A DNA stretch of 64,000 bases from Stenotrophomonas pavanii (GCF_900101175.1 NZ_FNFQ01000005.1:212530-276529); one strand, 5' to 3'. Positions 1 through 11,613 are shown, numbered from the stretch's first letter. Made by a program: numbers and translations. Notes: generated by a model from the sequence alone, not told the origin.

Positions 1-1219
1 TGGTATGCAGCATGCGCGGCCCGTACTCATAGATCTTCACGCCGGCGTGCAACAGCTCATCGAAGTAGGAGCGTGCGGCCTGGGTCACGAACCAGGAATC
101 GCTCATCTTCGGTACCAGCAGGCGCACGTCCAGGCCGCCCAGCGCGGCCGAGGTCAGCGCCATCCGCGCCGCTTCACCCGGCACGAAGTAGGGCGTCACC
201 AGCCACACCCGCTCGTTCGCTTCCTGGATCGCCGCCACATGCAGGCGGTGGATGGTCTCCCAGCCCGAGTCGGGCCCGGAGACCAGCACCTGCGCGTTGA
301 TCGGTCCATCCGCGCGCATCGGCACATCGGCCGGCCACAACCGGGCGATGTCGAATCGGGAGTGGTCCTGGCCGCTGGCGTACAGCCAGTCCTCGGCGAA
401 CACCAGCTGCAGGCTGCGCACCACATGGCCGCGGATACGCATGTGCAGGTCGCGGTAGGCGTCGGGCCTGCGGCGCTCGTCCTCTTCGTCGGTGATGTTG
501 ATGCCACCGGTGAAGGCCACGCGGCCATCGACGATCACCAGCTTGCGGTGCGTGCGCAGGTTCAGCCACGGACGCTTGAACGGCTTCAGCAGTTGCCGCG
601 GATGGAACCAGATCGCCTCGCCACCGGCGTCCAGCAGCGGTTGCAGGAAGCGGCGGGGCAGGGCGGACGAGCCGACCGCATCCAGCAGCAGGCGCACCTG
701 TACGCCGGCGCCGGCGCGCTCGACCAGCGCGTCGCGCACCGCGGTGCCGGCGTGGTCGGGGTTGAAGATGTAGTACTCCAGGTGCACATGGTCGCGGGCC
801 TGCGCGATGGCGTCGAGCAGCGCGTCATAGGTCGCGGCGCCGTCCACCAGCCAGGTCACTTCGGTGGCGCTGCTCGGTGCCAGCCCGGTGGTGGCCTGGG
901 CGACCTTGGCCAGCTCGGTGCAGTCCGCATCGGGCGGGCAGACATCGCTGTAGTGCTCCATGCCCGAGCGCGCGCGGCCGCGACGCAGGCGCTGCCGCTT
1001 CACCTTCTGCGGGCCCAGCAGGTAATAGATGAAGAGCCCCAGGTAGGGCAGCAGCGCCAATGACAGGATCCAGCTCAGCGTGGCCACCGGCTCACGCTTC
1101 TGCAGCATGATCCAGCCCGCCAGCGCGAACAGGTACAGCAGGTAGGCCACCGCCAGGATCGAGCCAAGGTGGGCGATGCCGTCAAGCCAGTGGCGCAGGG
1201 AGTCGAAGAGGGCGAGCAT
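1..1219 (-). CDS. cls: Cardiolipin synthase (phospholipase D family), 3' end cut by window edge
   Basis: Makes cardiolipin at the inner membrane by transferring phosphatidyl groups. Translation from the ATG at 1219 gives two N-terminal membrane helices (about residues 15-37 and 45-67, a PLDc_N region), then a PLD domain with the first HKD motif (HRKLVIVDG, followed by FTGGINITDE). The second HKD motif is expected just past the edge: the reading frame leaves the window as RMLHT, where the motif would begin. About 406 codons are visible of an expected 470-490. No stop interrupts the frame. Family assignment is firm; which of several cls paralogues it is cannot be told. Confidence 0.9.
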   Translation of the reverse strand, partial: MLALFDSLRHWLDGIAHLGSILAVAYLLYLFALAGWIMLQKREPVATLSWILSLALLPYLGLFIYYLLGPQKVKRQRLRRGRARSGMEHYSDVCPPDADCTELAKVAQATTGLAPSSATEVTWLVDGAATYDALLDAIAQARDHVHLEYYIFNPDHAGTAVRDALVERAGAGVQVRLLLDAVGSSALPRRFLQPLLDAGGEAIWFHPRQLLKPFKRPWLNLRTHRKLVIVDGRVAFTGGINITDEEDERRRPDAYRDLHMRIRGHVVRSLQLVFAEDWLYASGQDHSRFDIARLWPADVPMRADGPINAQVLVSGPDSGWETIHRLHVAAIQEANERVWLVTPYFVPGEAARMALTSAALGGLDVRLLVPKMSDSWFVTQAARSYFDELLHAGVKIYEYGPRMLHT

Positions 1220-1250
1220 CCGCCGATCATAGCGGCGCGTGCTGCCGGAT

Positions 1251-1292
1251 GGGGTCAGATCCCTTTTTGCTCAGGAAAAGGGATCTGACCCC
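1251..1292. repeat. Palindromic GGGTCAGA-type repeat
   Basis: A near-perfect inverted repeat, with left arm GGGGTCAGATCCCTTTT, right arm AAAAGGGATCTGACCCC and a short centre. It belongs to a family seen at least seven more times in this window, always between genes. It lies between the end of the exbD operon and the upstream side of cls. Confidence 0.8.
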
Positions 1293-1315
1293 AAGCCGTG
1301 CGCCACGACGAAAAC

Positions 1316-1346
1316 ACAAAAAAACGCCCCTGTCTCCAGGGGCGTC
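1316..1346 (-). terminator. Rho-independent terminator of the tonB-exb genes
   Basis: On the minus strand a GACGCCCCTGG / CAGGGGCGT hairpin is followed by a run of seven T, about 40 bases past the exbD2 stop. Confidence 0.85.
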
Positions 1347-1384
1347 TGCAGTCGCGTCATGACTGTTGTGTTGCGGTGTAGCGA

Positions 1385-1798
1385 TTACTGCTGCACAAAA
1401 CCGATCTTCTTCATCTGAGCGTTCTTCGCGGCGGCCAGAACCTTGGCCATCACGTCGTACTCGGAATCCGGGCTGGCGTCGATGCGCAGTTCCGGCTGGT
1501 TGGTCGGGTCACGCTGGACCTCCTGCTCCATCCGCTGCTGCAGCTCGCTGGTATTGATCGGGCTGTTGTTCCACGAGACCTGGTTGCTGGCGTCGATCTT
1601 CAGCTCGATCGGCGGCGGCGGTTCGACCAGCTGCGGCGGTGGGTTGAGCACGCGCTGCGGCAGGTCCACGGCGATCGGGTACGTCATGATCGGCGCGGTC
1701 ACGATGAAGATGATCAGCAGAACCAGCATCACGTCCACCAGGGGCGTGACGTTGATGTCTGCCATGGGGCCCTTGCCACCACCACTACTGAATGCCAT
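1385..1798 (-). CDS. exbD2: ExbD-type biopolymer transport protein, second copy
   Basis: Stator-motor component that, with ExbB, uses the proton gradient to energise TonB. The 137-residue protein has a short cytoplasmic start with [20 protein letters not shown] (residues about 12-31), the single helix carrying the conserved Asp, then a proline-rich stretch and a periplasmic domain. It starts 3 bases after the first exbD stops, so the two are translated together. The two ExbDs share the first 35 residues closely but differ in the periplasmic part. Xanthomonas is known to carry two tandem exbD genes, the second needed only for some functions. A terminator follows. Confidence 0.92.
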   Translation of the reverse strand: MAFSSGGGKGPMADINVTPLVDVMLVLLIIFIVTAPIMTYPIAVDLPQRVLNPPPQLVEPPPPIELKIDASNQVSWNNSPINTSELQQRMEQEVQRDPTNQPELRIDASPDSEYDVMAKVLAAAKNAQMKKIGFVQQ

Positions 1799-1801
1799 GG
1801 C

Positions 1802-2227
1802 TTATTGCCCCTTTTCTTTGGTTGCAACGAAGCCGACGTCCAGCATGCCCTGTTCCTGCGCGACCTTGGTCAGGTCGTTGATGACGCGCATCTTGGTGGT
1901 GCGGTCACCACGCAGGTTCAGCGGCGGCTGCGGGGTCTGCTGTGCGGCGGTCGCCAAGCGGGACTCGAGAGTCTGCTTGTTGATTTCTTCGTCGTTCCAG
2001 TAGATCGAGCCGTCTTCCTTGACTGCCAGCGTGATCGGGTTCGGACGCTTTTCAGCATCTTCCGGCTTCTGGATCAGGTTGGCTTCCGGCAGATCCACCT
2101 TGACCTTGTGGGACATCAGGGGCGCCGTGATGATGAAGATGATCAGCAGCACCAGCATCACGTCCACGAGGGGCGTAACGTTGATGTCGGCCATGGGGCC
2201 GCCGCTGTTACCACTACTGAAAGCCAT
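1802..2227 (-). CDS. exbD: ExbD biopolymer transport protein, first copy
   Basis: Inner-membrane partner of ExbB and TonB. The protein is 141 residues, with the signature [20 protein letters not shown] near residues 12-31, including the proton-conducting Asp, and a C-terminal periplasmic domain (about 45-141). It lies between exbB (61 bases upstream) and the second exbD (3 bases downstream) in a tonB-exbB-exbD-exbD order. Its start (ATGGCTTTCAGTAG) is almost identical to that of the second copy, so the pair arose by duplication. Confidence 0.93.
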   Translation of the reverse strand: MAFSSGNSGGPMADINVTPLVDVMLVLLIIFIITAPLMSHKVKVDLPEANLIQKPEDAEKRPNPITLAVKEDGSIYWNDEEINKQTLESRLATAAQQTPQPPLNLRGDRTTKMRVINDLTKVAQEQGMLDVGFVATKEKGQ

Positions 2228-2288
2228 AACGGGCTCCGTCTAGATCTTGGTGACTACTTACTTCGTCGCTGGGTGACGCGCGCCGCAA

Positions 2289-3050
2289 TTAGCGGACGCG
2301 CGAACCGGTGGCGAAGAAGTCGTGCAGGTCGTGCGCGAAGGTATCGAACTTGCTGATGGTCGCGCTGTTGATCTTGCTGAAGAAGTTGAAGGCGAACACG
2401 GCCGGGATTGCGACGAACAGACCGATCGCGGTCATGATCAGCGCTTCACCCACCGGGCCGGCAACGGCGTCGATCGAAGCGGAGCCGGTGGCACCGATCT
2501 TGATCAGCGCGCCGTAGATGCCCCACACGGTACCCAGCAGACCGACGAACGGAGCGGTTGCACCGACGGTGGCCAGCAGGGTCATGCCCGACTGCAGCTT
2601 GTTGCTTTCGCGGGTCACGGCCTGGCGCAGGGCGCGGTCGACGAACTCCGAACGGCTCAGGTTCTCACCGACGCCGCCGGTAGCACCGCCTTCAGCGCGC
2701 TGGTGGTGGGCAGCGGCCTGGGCAGCGTCCAGGGCGATCTTCGAGAACGGCTCCGAAGCCGGCTGCTCTTCCATCGCACGGATGGCGTCCTGCGCGTTCG
2801 GGGTGTCCCAGAACAGGCTGACGACGCGGTCAGCGGCGCTCTTCAGGCGGGTAGCACGGAAGATGTTGATGACGGTCCAGTACCAGGACATGGCCGACAT
2901 GGCGATCAGGGTCAGCAGCACGACCCAGGAAACCGCGAAATCACCCGGCTTGGTGGTCATTTCGTGGATCAGGTGCTCGAAGCCCATCTGCGACAGGGCG
3001 TTGGACGGATTGCCCCCGGCAGCAGCGGCGATGAAAATTTCCTGCAGCAT
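2289..3050 (-). CDS. exbB: ExbB proton-channel protein of the TonB complex
   Basis: Forms the pentameric MotA/TolQ/ExbB-type channel that surrounds ExbD and drives TonB. At 253 residues it is of normal length. A membrane helix at about 40-60 is followed by a cytoplasmic loop, then two helices at about 155-180 and 200-225 with the family pattern GLLGTVWGIYGAL and GEALIMTAIGLFVAIPAV. It sits 94 bases downstream of tonB and 61 bases upstream of the first exbD. Confidence 0.95.
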   Translation of the reverse strand: MLQEIFIAAAAGGNPSNALSQMGFEHLIHEMTTKPGDFAVSWVVLLTLIAMSAMSWYWTVINIFRATRLKSAADRVVSLFWDTPNAQDAIRAMEEQPASEPFSKIALDAAQAAAHHQRAEGGATGGVGENLSRSEFVDRALRQAVTRESNKLQSGMTLLATVGATAPFVGLLGTVWGIYGALIKIGATGSASIDAVAGPVGEALIMTAIGLFVAIPAVFAFNFFSKINSATISKFDTFAHDLHDFFATGSRVR

Positions 3051-3144
3051 GACGCTTACCTTTGTTGTGTGTGGTGATAAAGGGTGTAGCTAAGCTAAAC
3101 AATCGAACCGGGAGCGGGGGTGGCCGGAGGGCCACCCGGACGCA

Positions 3145-3828
3145 TCAGTTCAGCGCAAAGTTGACCGGGACGCGAACGCGACCTGCCGCCTTCTTACCGC
3201 CAGATTCAGCGGCGTTGAAGCGCCACTTGCGAGCTGCTTCCATCGCAGCACGGTCCAGGTCGCGGTTACGGCTGGACTTTTCCACCGTGACATTGGTGAC
3301 GTTGCCGTTGGCATCGACATCAATGATCAGGATCACTTCGCCCTGGATACCCGCGCGGAAGGCGGCCGGCGGGTAGCGCGGCGGATTCATGGCCTTCGAC
3401 GAGATGTCCACGCTGGCCTCGATCGAGGTCGGCGGAGCCGGCGGCGACGGGGGCGACGGCGGGGTGACGATATCGTTCGGGCGCGGCTCCGGCACGTCCA
3501 CGACCGGCGCCTGCGGCGGCGGCGGTACGGGCGACGGCTTCGGCGGCGACAGATTCTTCACCGGCGGTGGCGGAGTATCCTGCGGCGGCGGCGGCGGCGG
3601 CGGCGGTGGGGGCGGCGGCGGCGCGTCGACGATGGTCACCATGACGTTGCGCTCCTTCTCCGCGACGGCCTTGGGAGCCACGGCGGGAATGAGGAGCATC
3701 ATGAAGGCGGCCAGATGCAGGGCAATTACAAACGCGATGCCGACGATGCGAGGCCAGCTCAGCCCCTTGTCATCGGGTTGTTCGTACCGGTGAACGACTA
3801 GTTGTTCCGTCATGCGCCAAGAGCTCAA
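3145..3828 (-). CDS. tonB: TonB energy transducer
   Basis: Transmits proton-motive energy to outer-membrane receptors for iron complexes, vitamin B12 and plant sugars. The 227-residue protein has an N-terminal membrane anchor (about residues 27-48). A long proline-rich rod includes thirteen prolines in a row at about 71-83, coded by an almost pure GGC/CCG tract. The C-terminal TonB domain (about 145-225) contains YPPAAFRAGIQGEVILIIDVD. First gene of tonB-exbB-exbD-exbD. The promoter is probably in the gap 3829-3956. Confidence 0.95.
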   Translation of the reverse strand: MSSWRMTEQLVVHRYEQPDDKGLSWPRIVGIAFVIALHLAAFMMLLIPAVAPKAVAEKERNVMVTIVDAPPPPPPPPPPPPPQDTPPPPVKNLSPPKPSPVPPPPQAPVVDVPEPRPNDIVTPPSPPSPPAPPTSIEASVDISSKAMNPPRYPPAAFRAGIQGEVILIIDVDANGNVTNVTVEKSSRNRDLDRAAMEAARKWRFNAAESGGKKAAGRVRVPVNFALN

Positions 3829-3896
3829 TAGTGGGGCCGGGATGCCGGGGGCGGAATCCCTGATCAGCGGTGCATGACACCGCAGGAACCTCCAAG

Positions 3897-3927
3897 CTTA
3901 TACCAATCCTGAGCGCCTGCGCATCAA
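3897..3927 (-). promoter_or_regulatory. Possible sigma70 promoter of tonB
   Basis: On the minus strand TTGATG (3922-3927) and TATAAG (3897-3902) are separated by 19 bases, about 70 bases upstream of the tonB start. The spacing is longer than ideal. No clear Fur box was seen. Confidence 0.4.
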
Positions 3928-3956
3928 CTGAGCAGGCGTTCAGGCGTTATTCCTAC

Positions 3957-5150
3957 TTACTTCAGGTTGATGATTTTCTTGGCATCAGCCTGGTTCTTCA
4001 CACCCTTCGCCAGCGCCTGCTGGGCGGCCTGCTTGGCCTCCGGGATGCGACCTTCGGCATGCAGGACGCGTGCCAGGTTCAGGTAGGTCTCACCGTCCTT
4101 GGAGAGCGGGGCGGCCTTCTGCCACGCGTCGATCGCCTGCGGCACCTGGTCGGAGTAGTAGTAGGACTGGGCCAGCGCCAGGTAGACCTGGTAGTCCGGC
4201 TTCAGGATGCCCTTCTGCAACCCTTCGTTGATGACCGCGATGACGTCCTTTTCCTTGTTCTCGGTGTTGGCATAGATCGAGTACAGCTGCTTGTACTCGC
4301 GCTCGTCGGTGAGCTGGCCGCTGCTGCGCAGCTTGTCCATCACCGCGGCGGCCTTCGGCATCTGGTCAGCCTGCATGTACATGTTGGCCAGGTTCAGCTG
4401 GGCCTTCTTGTCATTCGGGTTCTTGGCCGCCAGCGCTTCTGCGGCCTGCACCGCCTCACCGGTCTGGCCGGCTTCGGACAGGGCAGCCATCAGCAGCTGG
4501 TTCCAGTTGTCCTTCGGCTCGGTGGCACCGGCAATGGCCTGCTTCAGCACCGGGATCGCTTCCTGGTAGCGCTCCAGCTGGTACAGCGCCTGGCCCTTGG
4601 CGATCAGCTCTTCCGGCTTGGTCGACTTGCTCTCGGCGAAGTACTTGTCCAGGGTGGCCAGGCCTTCGGCGGTCTGGTCTTCCTGCAGCTGCAGCTGGCC
4701 GAGCATCAGCATCGACTGGAAGTGACCGTTGTTGTCCAGACCGTTGAACTGGATCGCCTGCTTCAGGTACGCGATCGCGCCCGGGACGTCGTCGGTCTGG
4801 TACGCCGCCTGCGAGGCCAGCTGCGCGGCCAGCGACTTGTCGTACTCGTTGGACGCGCTGTCGGCCAGGATCGCGTCGGCCTGCTCACGCGTTTCCGGGA
4901 ACTTTTCCTTGTTGTAGCTGTCAATCATTTTCTGCAGCTTGCTGCCCATCTTGGCCGAGGCCTTGGCGGTCGGCTCCTGGCGGGTCGCATTCGGGTACAG
5001 CGGTTCGGCCTTGGCCTGCTTGCTGCTGCCGCCGCGGCTGCCACGGTCGGAGGAACGCGAGGACTGCGCAAAGGCATCGGTGACCACGGCGCCGGTCAGG
5101 GCGGTCGCGACGAGGACGGAAAGCACAGCTTTGTGGTTACGGAAAATCAT
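3957..5150 (-). CDS. Secreted tetratricopeptide-repeat protein
   Basis: A 397-residue exported protein. Residues 1-28 look like a Sec signal peptide ending AFA before QSS. A low-complexity Ser/Arg/Gly linker follows, then TPR-like helical repeats from about residue 65 to the end (AIAYLKQAIQFNGLDNNGHF, AIPVLKQAI, AQLNLANMYMQADQMPKAAA, AIDAWQKAAPLSKDGETYLNLARV). TPRs bind other proteins, so a scaffold role in the periplasm is likely, but the partner is unknown. Its position directly upstream of tonB on the same strand suggests, without proving, a link to TonB-dependent uptake. The gap to tonB is 128 bases, so separate transcription is possible. Confidence 0.85.
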   Translation of the reverse strand: MIFRNHKAVLSVLVATALTGAVVTDAFAQSSRSSDRGSRGGSSKQAKAEPLYPNATRQEPTAKASAKMGSKLQKMIDSYNKEKFPETREQADAILADSASNEYDKSLAAQLASQAAYQTDDVPGAIAYLKQAIQFNGLDNNGHFQSMLMLGQLQLQEDQTAEGLATLDKYFAESKSTKPEELIAKGQALYQLERYQEAIPVLKQAIAGATEPKDNWNQLLMAALSEAGQTGEAVQAAEALAAKNPNDKKAQLNLANMYMQADQMPKAAAVMDKLRSSGQLTDEREYKQLYSIYANTENKEKDVIAVINEGLQKGILKPDYQVYLALAQSYYYSDQVPQAIDAWQKAAPLSKDGETYLNLARVLHAEGRIPEAKQAAQQALAKGVKNQADAKKIINLK

Positions 5151-5282
5151 CGTTCACCTCGATCGAACCGCCGGATAGCGGCAAAGTCGGACTGTCAGAA
5201 AAATCTGAGCCGCCAAACGTATCAGAAACAGATGGCGTGAGAAATCGTTTTATGTGCTGCAATACAGCATAGAACTGCGCAC

Positions 5283-6089
5283 TCATCCGCACTTTGGCCG
5301 CAGCCCGGCCGCCTGCGCCTGCTGGTACACCGGCGTCAGGCCCGGTGCATCACGGCGCAGTTCCTGGATCCGGTTGGCCGGATCGGGGTGGGTGGACAGC
5401 CATTGCGGGCTGCGACCACCGCTGGCCGCCATCATGTTCTGCCACAGATCGACCGCCTGCGCCGGGTTGAAGCCGGCCTGGGCCATCAGCCGTTGGCCAA
5501 TGACATCGGCCTCGCTTTCCTGGGTCCGCGAGCCTGGCAGCAGAAAAGCCGCCTGCGCACCCATGCCACCCAACTGGTTGACCGTGCTGGCGGCACCATC
5601 GCCATAGGCAGCACCGGCCAGTGCCCCCAGGACGGCGAGGCCCGTCTGCGCGCCCATCTGGCGCGTAATGCGCTCTTCGTGGTGGCGGGCGATCACATGG
5701 CCGATTTCGTGGCCGATCACGGCAGCCAGCTGATCCTGGTTCTTGGCGACGGTGAAGATGCCGGTATTGACGCCCACCTTGCCGCCGGGAAGGGCGAACG
5801 CATTGGGTTCCTTGTCGACAAAGACCGCCGTCTCCCACCGTACGCCACGGTACTGGGGCGGCAACTGCGCCACCAGCGCGTTGACCACGCACTGCACGTA
5901 GCCGTTCTGGCGGCCATCGGTGCTGATCTTCTCTTTCTGCTTGGTCTCGGCAAACGCCTGCGCGCCGAGCTGGTCCAGCTGTGCCTGCGACACGCCGCCC
6001 ACCATCTGCCGTCGTCCGGTAGGCGAGGTCGTGGTCGCGCAGGCACTGACGACGGTGGTGATGACTAGAGCCAGCAGCAGTTGTTTCAT
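5283..6089 (-). CDS. M48-family zinc metallopeptidase lipoprotein
   Basis: Periplasmic protease related to LoiP/YcaL and BepA, involved in outer-membrane protein quality control. The start at 6089 (MKQLLLALVITTVVSAC) gives a lipoprotein signal with lipobox VSAC, Cys at residue 17. A longer upstream frame exists but lacks the signal. The HEIGH zinc motif (VIGHEIGHVIARHHEE) lies at about residues 138-153, and the third ligand region (ESEADVIGQRLM) near 205. The protein is 268 residues, normal for the family. It stands alone between the TPR gene and the CPBP protease gene. Confidence 0.88.
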   Translation of the reverse strand: MKQLLLALVITTVVSACATTTSPTGRRQMVGGVSQAQLDQLGAQAFAETKQKEKISTDGRQNGYVQCVVNALVAQLPPQYRGVRWETAVFVDKEPNAFALPGGKVGVNTGIFTVAKNQDQLAAVIGHEIGHVIARHHEERITRQMGAQTGLAVLGALAGAAYGDGAASTVNQLGGMGAQAAFLLPGSRTQESEADVIGQRLMAQAGFNPAQAVDLWQNMMAASGGRSPQWLSTHPDPANRIQELRRDAPGLTPVYQQAQAAGLRPKCG

Positions 6090-6160
6090 GGGTCCGCCCC
6101 CGTGTTCATGTGCGCAGTGTGTAGCGTACCTGCTTAATCTTTCGTCAAGCGGGCACAGCG

Positions 6161-7006
6161 TTACGTTGACCCCAGGAACACCATTGCGGCCAGCGCCACC
6201 GCGTTGTTCAGCGCATGCGCGGCGATGGCCGCCCACAGGGTGCCGGTACGCCGGTACAGCCAGCAGAAGGCGGCGCCCATGCCGCCGTACACCAGCCACA
6301 GCTGCGCCATGCCCAGCAGCGAGTTCTTGCTGACACCGGGCACTTCATGGACCAGCGCGAAGGCCAGGCTGCTGAGGACCAGGCCCAGCCAGGGGCGGCC
6401 GGCCTGCCACAGGCGCCCGAACAGGACGCGGCGGAACAGCAGTTCTTCGTACGCCGGCGCGAGGACCACCGCAAACAGCACCAGGAACAGCGGGAAGCGC
6501 GCGATCGCGCTCTGCATCAGTTCCACGTTGGTCGGCACCGGCTCGATCCCGAACTGCCTGGAAAGGAAGGCGATGCCGTTGCTGCCGAGCACGATCAGGG
6601 TCGCCACCAGCAGGGTCCACCCCCACGTGGACGGCCTCAGCAGCGCCTGCCGCGAGGCCTGGCGTTCACTGACGCTTGCCGGACGCCGCCAGAAGTACAG
6701 CAGCAGTGCCGCGCCGCCGGTAGCGATCAACGCCATCAGGATCTGCGCCAGGGCACCGGGCTGGCCGACCGCTGCGCCGACGGCATCCGGCGACAGCGCG
6801 CCGCCGTTGGCATCCGCATTGGCACGGCTGACCATGATCGCGCGGTAGAAGCCCCAGAACAGGCCACTGACCATGCTCAGGCCGATCAGGGTGATCGCGG
6901 CAATACCCAGGTCGATGAAGAAACCTGCCAGCGGGGCCACGGCACGCGGCGGGACAGACGCGGGCGGAACCGGAGGCGGAGCGGAAGCCGGGGCGGAAAC
7001 GGACAT
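6161..7006 (-). CDS. CPBP-family intramembrane glutamic protease
   Basis: Membrane protease of the CAAX/Abi (CPBP) family. The start at 7006 (MSVSAPAS) has an AGGT sequence about 7 bases upstream and leaves a 281-residue protein. It has a proline-rich N-terminus, several membrane helices and the family motifs: PAYEELLFRRVLFG (EExxxR) near residues 190-203, and FALVHEVPG and HALNNAVAL for the histidines. Its substrate is not known; members process prenylated or bacteriocin-like peptides or act in immunity. It follows gyrB by 67 bases, which contain a stem-loop. Confidence 0.82.
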   Translation of the reverse strand: MSVSAPASAPPPVPPASVPPRAVAPLAGFFIDLGIAAITLIGLSMVSGLFWGFYRAIMVSRANADANGGALSPDAVGAAVGQPGALAQILMALIATGGAALLLYFWRRPASVSERQASRQALLRPSTWGWTLLVATLIVLGSNGIAFLSRQFGIEPVPTNVELMQSAIARFPLFLVLFAVVLAPAYEELLFRRVLFGRLWQAGRPWLGLVLSSLAFALVHEVPGVSKNSLLGMAQLWLVYGGMGAAFCWLYRRTGTLWAAIAAHALNNAVALAAMVFLGST

Positions 7007-7031
7007 CAGATACCTGCGTTCAAGGGACAGA

Positions 7032-7060
7032 GGCCGGTGCGCCTCCCCGCGCACCGGCCG
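7032..7060. other. GC-rich stem-loop between gyrB and the CPBP gene
   Basis: GGCCGGTGCG and CGCACCGGCC form a 10-bp stem just after gyrB. There is no T-run, so it is a weak terminator at best, or an mRNA-end stabiliser. Confidence 0.5.
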
Positions 7061-7073
7061 GCTGCCGATTGTG

Positions 7074-9608
<2,535 letters not shown>

Positions 9609-9645
9609 TTATACCAGCCGGGGTCGAGCGGCCCTGGTGTGCCCA

Positions 9646-10740
9646 CTATGGCACAGCCACGATCTGTGCATGTTCCACGTGGAACCGGGCAATATGGGTC
9701 AGCTCCTGCAGCGCTGCCGGGGTTTCGGTGGCAGTGACAAAGATCTGTGCCGGGCCGCTGAGCAGGCGCTCCAGTACCCGCGCCTGGTGGGTCCGGTCCA
9801 GCTCCGAAGCCAGATCGTCGAGGGCAATCACCGGCCACTCGCCGCGCTGCTCCGCGTAGTCCTCGGCCTGTGCCAGCAGGCACGCCAATGCCGTCAGCTT
9901 GGCCTGGCCGCGAGAGAGCGCGTCACGACCGGGAATGCTGTGGAAATCCACGCTCCAATCGGCCCGGTGCGGCCCGACCGAGGTGTAACCGGCCTGGCGG
10001 TCACGTTCCCGTGCCAGAAGCAGGGCATCGGCCAGAGGAAGCTCATGCCGACGCCACCCCGCACTGAGTTCCAGGCCCTGGATGCCGAGCTGCGGCGCCA
10101 GGCTGGCAGCCAGCGCCACGGTGCGCTGCTGCAAGCGCTCCAGGTAGTGCTGGCGACGACTGGTCAGAGGTTCTCCGGCCTCGGCAAGCTCATGATCCCA
10201 GGTATCGAGCATCCGTGGCGGCCCCCCTTGCTTGAGCAGGGCGTTGCGCTGCTTCAGCGCACGCGAATAGCGGCGCCACAGGGACAGGAAATCAGGTTCC
10301 ACGTGGAACAAGCCCCAATCGAGGAAACGGCGACGGGGTTCACCGCCTCCACTGACCAGCGCGTGGCTGCCGGGCTCGAACGTCACGACGGCCAGCGCTG
10401 CGCATAGATTGCCCAGCTGGGCCACGTCCTCACCGTCCAATCGTCCCTTCCAGTCCTGGCCACTGTGGCGCAGGCCGGCCTTCCGGCGGTGCGGCGGATG
10501 GTCCGCGCGTTGTTCGTCCCATTCGACGAAGATTTCCAGGGCTTCCTGGCCCTGGCGCACCAGACCATCGCGTACCCGGCCTCGGAAGCTCCGCCCGTAC
10601 GCCATCAGATGCAGGGCCTCCAGCACGCTGGTCTTGCCGGCACCGTTGTCGCCAGTCAGCAGGTTCAGTCCCGGCTGGGGCGAAAGGTCCACCGCACTGA
10701 AGCGACGCAGTTGGTGCAAGGCGAGGCGGCGGATAAGCAT
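9646..10740 (-). CDS. recF: DNA replication and repair protein RecF
   Basis: SMC-like ATPase that helps load RecA at gaps. The start at 10740 ([11 protein letters not shown]) matches the family N-terminus and gives 364 residues; an ATG at 10791 would add 17 residues. The Walker A is [14 protein letters not shown] (about 31-44), the signature region [12 protein letters not shown] (about 270) and the Walker [13 protein letters not shown]. Two parS-like palindromes lie inside the gene, at its very end and near the middle, and each is read as the tetrapeptide FHVE. The gene is separated from dnaN by an unusually long 949-base gap. Confidence 0.96.
   Translation of the reverse strand: MLIRRLALHQLRRFSAVDLSPQPGLNLLTGDNGAGKTSVLEALHLMAYGRSFRGRVRDGLVRQGQEALEIFVEWDEQRADHPPHRRKAGLRHSGQDWKGRLDGEDVAQLGNLCAALAVVTFEPGSHALVSGGGEPRRRFLDWGLFHVEPDFLSLWRRYSRALKQRNALLKQGGPPRMLDTWDHELAEAGEPLTSRRQHYLERLQQRTVALAASLAPQLGIQGLELSAGWRRHELPLADALLLARERDRQAGYTSVGPHRADWSVDFHSIPGRDALSRGQAKLTALACLLAQAEDYAEQRGEWPVIALDDLASELDRTHQARVLERLLSGPAQIFVTATETPAALQELTHIARFHVEHAQIVAVP
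9671..9686. other. parS-like centromere site inside the recF 3' end
   Basis: TGTTCCACGTGGAACC, one base from a perfect 16-bp palindrome. The core GTTCCACGTGGAAC matches the ParB-binding consensus known in many bacteria. Confidence 0.75.
10295..10310. other. parS-like centromere site inside recF
   Basis: GGTTCCACGTGGAACA has the same 14-bp perfect core as the other sites and lies in the middle of recF coding sequence. Confidence 0.75.
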
Positions 10741-10867
10741 GGGGCGCGAAAGACCATCCGCACGGGGCGGTAGAGGGGGCGGGGAATCCATCAGCTTACT
10801 GCATCGGTCAAGCCGGGGCCGACGGCACCACGTACCGCGTGGAGCGGGGTAGTCCAGAACGATGCCC

Positions 10868-10883
10868 TGTTCCACGTGGCGGG
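10868..10883. other. Degenerate parS-like half site upstream of recF
   Basis: TGTTCCACGTGG followed by CGGG: the left half and centre match parS, the right end does not. Probably a decayed or weak site. Confidence 0.35.
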
Positions 10884-11095
10884 AATGGCGTCGCGGGTTA
10901 CCTCGAAATCCTTCGATTCTGCACCGCGATGGCGGGAGCAGCCGCCCAGATTTCAGCGAAATCAGCGCGTCTACGGAGAGCGGTTCGTGATAACGGACGG
11001 AGCCCGCGACCGTTCCTGCAGATTGCTTCAAATCTGAGACCCAAGGTCCTGGAGGGTTCCACAGATTTCAAGAAATTCGCGCCGATCGTTTCACG

Positions 11096-11187
11096 CTGTC
11101 CACAGCGGCACTGTATGACTTATACACAAGGTATGGGCAATCTGTGGATAAAAAAGCGGCTTTGCACCGGCCTCGAAACTATCCACA
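11096..11187. promoter_or_regulatory. DnaA-box cluster between recF and dnaN
   Basis: TTATACACA at 11120-11128 and TTATCCACA (minus strand) at 11143-11151 both match the TTATNCACA consensus. CTATCCACA at 11179-11187 has one mismatch and CTGTCCACA at 11096-11104 has two. Four boxes in 92 bases, immediately beside AT-rich DNA, point to DnaA binding. Confidence 0.7.
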
Positions 11188-11613
11188 GGTTCTCCCCCAG
11201 GCTGTGGGGCCTATATACAGGGGGTTTCAGCCCTAAAAAGATCTTTTAAATCATAAACATAGCCTGTTTTTCCACCAGATCTGGAGCTACCATCACCACC
11301 ATGCTTTAGATTTATACCCAGATTTAGAAGCTAGGCGAGCCCCGATCTGCCGGAAATGCAGCCTGTGGACAGGGTCGTTTCGCAGAGGCGCGAGCACCGC
11401 GATGTCGGCTGCCTTCACCTGCGTCAGCGCCTTCCGCTGGGAAACCCGACCGGCTGAGGAAAGAGCACTGAGTTCCTGATCGGGCGGCCGTCCGACGAAC
11501 CGGAGTCCTGGCCAGGGGCAAGCGATTGCCTGGGACACCTACCGCCTGTTTCACTCCGATCCGAAGCTCGATAAACCGGCCACACAGACCGGCGCAGCGG
11601 AAGCACGTTTCGA

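Noticed and set aside
3829..3956. Fur box in front of tonB
   Set aside because: No 19-bp match to the Fur consensus could be seen by eye.
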